Source: an uncultured Erwinia sp.
Lineage (GTDB): Bacteria; Pseudomonadota; Gammaproteobacteria; Enterobacterales; Enterobacteriaceae
DNA length: 64,000 bases
Direction of reading: 5' to 3'
Assembly: GCA_946221915.1 (NCBI GenBank)
Contig: CAMIKG010000002.1
Span: forward strand, 130,511 to 194,510
A model generated the notes under the pieces. It was not told where the DNA came from and searched no databases. It saw nothing but the letters and a program-made list of their open reading frames with translations. Every line of letters starts with the position of its first letter. Within the stretch, counting starts at the first letter, position 1. A program made the translations under genes and the position numbers. Below, one piece after another: positions 60,666-64,000 of this stretch.

Positions 60666-61774
60666 AAACACTGACCGTCGCAGAGCTACAGCAGTGTATT
60701 CAAAAGGGGGAGCTGATTGAGCAGGTTACCCTGCGTTCAGCCAGTCTGCGCGGGCTGGATCTCTCCGGGGCGGTACTGCAGCAGGTCGACGCCTCCGGCG
60801 CGGATTTTCGCGGCGCGGATCTGCGCGAAACCCGCTTTGTCGCCTGCACTCTGCAGGGAGCACGCTTCGGCCAGGCCGTGTTTTGCCACACCAGCTTTGA
60901 TCGCTGCCTGATGGCGGCAATTGATGCCAGCGCATGCAGCATTACCCAGAGTCTGTTTCATGACTGTGACCTGACAGCGGCGCAGTTTGTCCGCAGCGAA
61001 CAGCAGGACAATCACTATCTGCACTGCAGGCTGCAGCGCAGCTATTTTACTGGTGCGCGGCTGCAGCGGGTGACCTTTTATCAGTCGGCTCTCGACAACG
61101 CGCAACTGGATCAGCTCTCCTGCCATTTCACTACTTTCTGCGAGATCGATTTGCGCCAGACCGGCGTTGCCGGCAGTCACTTTGAACGCTGCGTGTTTAT
61201 CGGCTGTAACCAGAATGGCTGCCACTATGCACGGCTGGCCTTTCCCGGTTGTCAGTTTACTGACGGTAAGCTGGAAGCGGCTGATTTCAGCGGGGCACAG
61301 CTGACGCAGTGTAACTTTAGCGGCGCGTCGCTGCGCGGGGTGACGCTGCAATACGCCAATGCCGCGCAGGCGCTGTTTACCCGTGCCGACCTGACGGCAG
61401 CGCGCTGTCAGCAGGCGATATTCGATCAGGCGCTGTTTCCCGGTGCGCGTCTCGATGCCGCCGATTTTCGCGCCAGTCGTCTGGTGCAGGCGATCCTGCA
61501 GCAGTGCAGTGCGCGCGCTACCTGTTTTGCCGCCAGCGATCTGTCGTGGGCCGATTTTTCGGCGGCGGACTGCCGTGACGCTGATTTTAACGGCGCGCTG
61601 TTTTGCCGTACACGTTTCCACCTTGCCCGCAAGGAGGGAGCGTATTTTTCCAGTTATGACGGGATGATTGCCCAGGATGATGAGCTGCTGGCCGCAGAAG
61701 CCTGGAGCAGGGCGCGCGGCGCTGACAGCTCACCCATGCCACCGCTAACGGAGGAACCCTATGATCAATGCTAA
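60662..61774 (+). CDS. Pentapeptide-repeat protein of the type VI module
   Basis: 370 residues, almost entirely pentapeptide repeats (LSGAVLQQVDASGADFRGADL, then about 60 A(D/N)LxX-like units) with many Cys residues. No signal peptide, no enzyme domain. ATG 60662 sits in an ATGA overlap with the fusion gene. It pairs with the repeat half of the upstream protein and may have arisen from it by duplication. In known modules such proteins accompany DUF2169 and DUF3540; their function is not established. Confidence 0.82.
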   Translation: MKTLTVAELQQCIQKGELIEQVTLRSASLRGLDLSGAVLQQVDASGADFRGADLRETRFVACTLQGARFGQAVFCHTSFDRCLMAAIDASACSITQSLFHDCDLTAAQFVRSEQQDNHYLHCRLQRSYFTGARLQRVTFYQSALDNAQLDQLSCHFTTFCEIDLRQTGVAGSHFERCVFIGCNQNGCHYARLAFPGCQFTDGKLEAADFSGAQLTQCNFSGASLRGVTLQYANAAQALFTRADLTAARCQQAIFDQALFPGARLDAADFRASRLVQAILQQCSARATCFAASDLSWADFSAADCRDADFNGALFCRTRFHLARKEGAYFSSYDGMIAQDDELLAAEAWSRARGADSSPMPPLTEEPYDQC

Positions 61775-62369
61775 TCAGCCCGACGCCGCGACGCCGCTGC
61801 CCGTGGCGCACCATATCGGTCGTGTCACCCATCTGTTTCCTGATGGCTCGCTGAGTGTGGAGTGCGCACAACGCGGCTGGCACTGTCAGCGCGCCGCCAG
61901 CTGTTTACTGACGCCCGGCGTCGGCGACCGGGTTCTGCTGACGGCGGTGCAGCAGGAGATCTGGCTGCTGGCGGTGCTGGAGCGCGCGCAGCCGCAGCAG
62001 GTGGCGCAACTGAGTACCACCAGCGCGCTGCAAATCGCCAGCGCTGCTGAGCTGAGCCTCAGCAGCCCGCGTTTGTCGGTTACCGCCAAAGAGGGCGACT
62101 GCCATATCGATGCGCTGAAATACAGTGGTGCTTCGCTGTCCGCTTGGGTGAGTATCACCACACTGATGGGCAAACGCTGCGAATCGGTATGGCAGACGCT
62201 GACGCAAATCAGTCATAACGTGTTTCGCCGCACGCGTCAGGCGGAGCAGGTTTACGTCGGGCAGATGGAAATTAAGGCGGAAAGTTATCTGCAATTACAC
62301 GGGAAAAATACGCTGATTAGTGCGCAGGCGATTACCCGCGTGGACGGCGGACAAATTCATATGGGTTAG
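61761..62369 (+). CDS. DUF3540 protein (type VI accessory)
   Basis: 202 residues. Begins with an OB-like barrel segment (HHIGRVTHLFPDGSLSVECA ... GVGDRVLLTAVQQEIWLLAVLE), followed by repetitive beta-strands (LQIASAAELSLSSPRLSVTA ... MEIKAESYLQLHGKN) resembling the spike region of VgrG. DUF3540 proteins are found between pentapeptide/DUF2169 genes and DUF4150 PAAR genes in type VI loci. It overlaps the preceding gene by 14 bases. Confidence 0.85.
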   Translation: MINANQPDAATPLPVAHHIGRVTHLFPDGSLSVECAQRGWHCQRAASCLLTPGVGDRVLLTAVQQEIWLLAVLERAQPQQVAQLSTTSALQIASAAELSLSSPRLSVTAKEGDCHIDALKYSGASLSAWVSITTLMGKRCESVWQTLTQISHNVFRRTRQAEQVYVGQMEIKAESYLQLHGKNTLISAQAITRVDGGQIHMG

Positions 62370-62385
62370 CAACAGGGAGAAGAAG

Positions 62386-62778
62386 ATGTTTGCCAATTGC
62401 CAGGCGGGAGGCGTGGATATGGCGTTGCCGGATGTTTGTCTGACGCCGTCACCGCTGCCGATTCCCGTGCCTTACATCAATGTCGCTTCGGGAACGATGG
62501 CGATCCCGAATGCGCTGAATATTCTGTTTATGGGCATGCCCGCCCATAATATGGCGACGATCATTCCGCTCACCAGCGGCGACAGTGCCGGTATTCTGGG
62601 CGGGATGGCGTCCGGTACAGTGATGGGGCCTGCGCGCCATCTGACCGCTTCTTTTAGCGTTCTGTTAAAAGGCTCCCCCGCCACGCGTTTAACCAGTCTC
62701 AGTCTGCAGAACAGCAGCAATATATCCGGCCTGCGTCTGCAGCCCAGTCAGCTAAAGGTGGTGATGCTGGCGCCCTGA
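62386..62778 (+). CDS. DUF4150 PAAR-like tip protein
   Basis: 130 residues: FANCQAGGVDMALPDVCLTPSPLPIPVPY, then MPAHNMATIIPLTSGD and GTVMGPARHLTASFSVLLKGSPATRLTS, the compact PAAR-like fold (DUF4150) that sharpens the VgrG spike. No C-terminal toxin extension. ATG 62386 is preceded by GGGAGAAGA; the longer frame starting at 62320 would overlap DUF3540 coding sequence. It is the last gene of the module; no immunity gene follows before yabI. Confidence 0.88.
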   Translation: MFANCQAGGVDMALPDVCLTPSPLPIPVPYINVASGTMAIPNALNILFMGMPAHNMATIIPLTSGDSAGILGGMASGTVMGPARHLTASFSVLLKGSPATRLTSLSLQNSSNISGLRLQPSQLKVVMLAP

Positions 62779-62872
62779 GCGATAATGTCAAGATTCCCAT
62801 ACAAAACAAGCCTTGACGCTGTTATATCCTGTCAGGACAATCCAACCTCCTGTTAACCGAAAGTGAAATTCA

Positions 62873-63643
62873 ATGGAAGCCTGGCTGGAACATTTAATTA
62901 CGCAGTCGCTGGCGTGGTCGCTGCTGGCGGTGCTGCTGGTGTCGTTTCTTGAGTCGCTGGCGCTGGTTGGGCTGTTGCTGCCTGGCACAGTGCTGATGAC
63001 GGCGCTCGGTGCGCTGGTGGGCAGTGGTCAGCTGGGCATTTATCCGGCCTGGGGGGCGGGGATTGTCGGTTGTCTGCTGGGGGACTGGATCTCCTATTAC
63101 ATTGGCTGGCAGTTTAAGGGGCCGCTACACCGCTGGTCATTCCTGCAGAAACATAAGTCGCTGCTGGATAAAACCGAACATGCCCTGCATCAGCACAGTA
63201 TGTTTACCATTCTGGTCGGGCGTTTTGTCGGGCCAACGCGTCCGCTGATCCCGATGGTGGCGGGCATGCTGGAGTTGCCGGTAAAGAAGTTTCTGCCGCC
63301 TAATCTGATTGGTTGTTTGCTGTGGCCGCCTGCTTATCTGATGCCGGGGATTCTGGCGGGGGTGGCGATTGATATTCCGAAGGACGCGGGCAGTGAGTTG
63401 TTTGTCTGGTTGCTGCTGGCGGTGGCGCTGCTGGTCTGGCTGGCAGGCTGGCTGTGCTGGCGCTGGAAACGTGCCGGGAAGCAGCAGGACTGGGCGACGC
63501 GCTGGCTGCCGCTGAGCCGTCTGCGCTGGCTGGCGCCGGTGGCGCTGGTTGCGGGGGTCGGCAGTTTTGTTGCTATTTTGTTCCATCCGATGATGCCGAT
63601 CTATTTGCGTCTGTTGTGGCAGGTGTTTGTCGGTACGGCGTAA
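62873..63643 (+). CDS. yabI: DedA-family membrane protein YabI
   Basis: 256 residues with about five to six membrane segments; DedA/VTT-fold proteins are undecaprenyl phosphate flippase candidates. The family motifs FLESLALVGLLLPGTVLM, GDWISYYIG and FVGPTRPLIPMVAGM are present, and similarity to E. coli YabI extends over the full length. It marks the other edge of the type VI insertion: in E. coli araBADC lies between polB and yabI. Confidence 0.95.
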   Translation: MEAWLEHLITQSLAWSLLAVLLVSFLESLALVGLLLPGTVLMTALGALVGSGQLGIYPAWGAGIVGCLLGDWISYYIGWQFKGPLHRWSFLQKHKSLLDKTEHALHQHSMFTILVGRFVGPTRPLIPMVAGMLELPVKKFLPPNLIGCLLWPPAYLMPGILAGVAIDIPKDAGSELFVWLLLAVALLVWLAGWLCWRWKRAGKQQDWATRWLPLSRLRWLAPVALVAGVGSFVAILFHPMMPIYLRLLWQVFVGTA

Positions 63644-63654
63644 GTCGGGTTGCT

Positions 63655-63899
63655 GGCTGTGCCTGTTGAGGGAATAGGGCCAGTTGCGGGTAGTTTTGCG
63701 GCTGCTCAGGGGATTCGGTTCGCTGTTGAAGGTCGCGGGTGGTTTTGCGGCTGCTCAGGGGATAGGGTTCGCTGTTGAAGGTCGCGGGTGGTTTTGCGGC
63801 TGCTCAGGGGATAGGGCTTGCTGCTGAACGTCGCGGGTAGTTTTGCGGCTGCTCAGGGGATAGGGCTTGCTGCTGAAAGTCGCGGGTAGTTTTGCGATC
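63655..63899. repeat. 49-bp tandem repeat array (five copies)
   Basis: TTTTGCG recurs at 63694, 63743, 63792, 63841 and 63890, exactly every 49 bases. The unit reads roughly CGCGGGTAGTTTTGCGGCTG-CTCAGGGGATAGGG-TTGCTGCTGAA; the first copy is the most divergent and the middle ones nearly identical. Each unit ends in CTCAGGG(G)ATAGGG, which resembles the terminal repeat of the following palindromic element. Confidence 0.92.
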
Positions 63900-63902
63900 G
63901 CT

Positions 63903-64000
63903 CAGGGAACACGGTCAGCTACGGAAAGTCGCTTTGCGCCATCCATGGCCGCTCGGCCCGCGCCCTCCCTGGCGCGGGACGCTTTCCTCCGCTGACCGTG
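63903..64000. repeat. Dispersed palindromic element, copy 2 (cut by window end)
   Basis: Starts CAGGGAACACGGTCAGC at 63903 and is followed by CTACGGAAAGTCGCTTTGCG, GGCCGCTCGGCCCGCGCC and GCGCGGGACGCTTTCC, matching copy 1 at 49952-50080 apart from a missing roughly 24 bases in the centre. The right terminal repeat is cut after GCTGACCGTG. Confidence 0.88.

Larger units (their letters stand above)
63644..64000. other. Non-coding tail: 49-bp tandem repeats followed by palindromic element
   Basis: 357 bases after yabI to the window end with no credible gene; a short + frame at 63454-63669 is mostly a shadow of yabI. It contains the tandem array (about 63655-63899) and copy 2 of the palindrome (63903 onward). 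Confidence 0.85.

Noticed and set aside
63655..64000. CRISPR array interpretation of the repeats after yabI
   Set aside because: The 49-base units are directly adjacent with no unique spacers and no cas genes are present; this is a plain tandem repeat.

Overview
This window is an Enterobacterales chromosome segment, most likely Erwiniaceae (Pantoea/Erwinia type). The evidence is a gene order that follows the E. coli 0-1 minute region (talB, mog, dnaK-dnaJ, nhaA-nhaR, rpsT, ribF-ileS-lspA-fkpB-ispH, dapB, carAB, folA, apaH-apaG-rsmA-pdxA-surA-lptD, djlA, rluA, rapA, polB, yabI), near-E. coli protein sequences in those genes, and plant-associated additions such as a pectin methylesterase with KdgR-like operators. 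No tRNA, rRNA, insertion sequence, prophage or CRISPR array was seen.

Region 1 (1-21.9 kb) is core: transaldolase (5' cut off by the window edge), molybdopterin adenylyltransferase, an MHS-type MFS transporter in the place of the usual acetate transporter, the sigma-32-driven dnaK-dnaJ pair, a Bor/Iss-type lipoprotein with a broken start, the Na+/H+ antiporter and its regulator, the ribF operon, dapB and carAB. The carAB control region is recognisable in detail: a RutR operator, promoter P1, promoter P2 and two ARG boxes.

Region 2 (21.9-25.9 kb) holds a small coiled-coil membrane-anchored protein, then a divergent pair, a secreted alpha/beta hydrolase and a PemB/YbhC-type lipoprotein pectin methylesterase, with a KdgR-like palindrome in front of each, followed by folA.

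Region 3 (26.0-42.1 kb), inserted between folA and apaH relative to E. coli, is accessory. It starts with a three-gene signalling operon (MASE1 membrane protein without a kinase, NarL-type response regulator, BvgS-like hybrid kinase). Next come a LuxR-type regulator whose receiver lacks the phosphoacceptor residues and an 88-residue HTH-only LysR protein. Then follows a tightly overlapping ten-gene operon for a type II secretion / type IV pilus hybrid machine (GspG-like pseudopilin, lytic transglycosylase, GspF, GspE, PilM/N/O/P-position proteins, lipoprotein TPR-secretin, three more pseudopilins), with a divergent dedicated prepilin peptidase. This machine is the best candidate for a poorly described system here.

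Region 4 (42.1-56.4 kb) returns to the core (apaH to polB). Region 5 (56.5-62.8 kb) sits exactly where araBADC lies in E. coli, between polB and yabI. It is an orphan type VI secretion delivery module: VgrG, a DUF2169 protein fused to pentapeptide repeats, a second pentapeptide-repeat protein, DUF3540 and a DUF4150/PAAR-like tip, with no obvious toxin or immunity gene. After yabI lie five copies of a 49-bp tandem repeat, followed by a palindromic element that also occurs between djlA and rluA.
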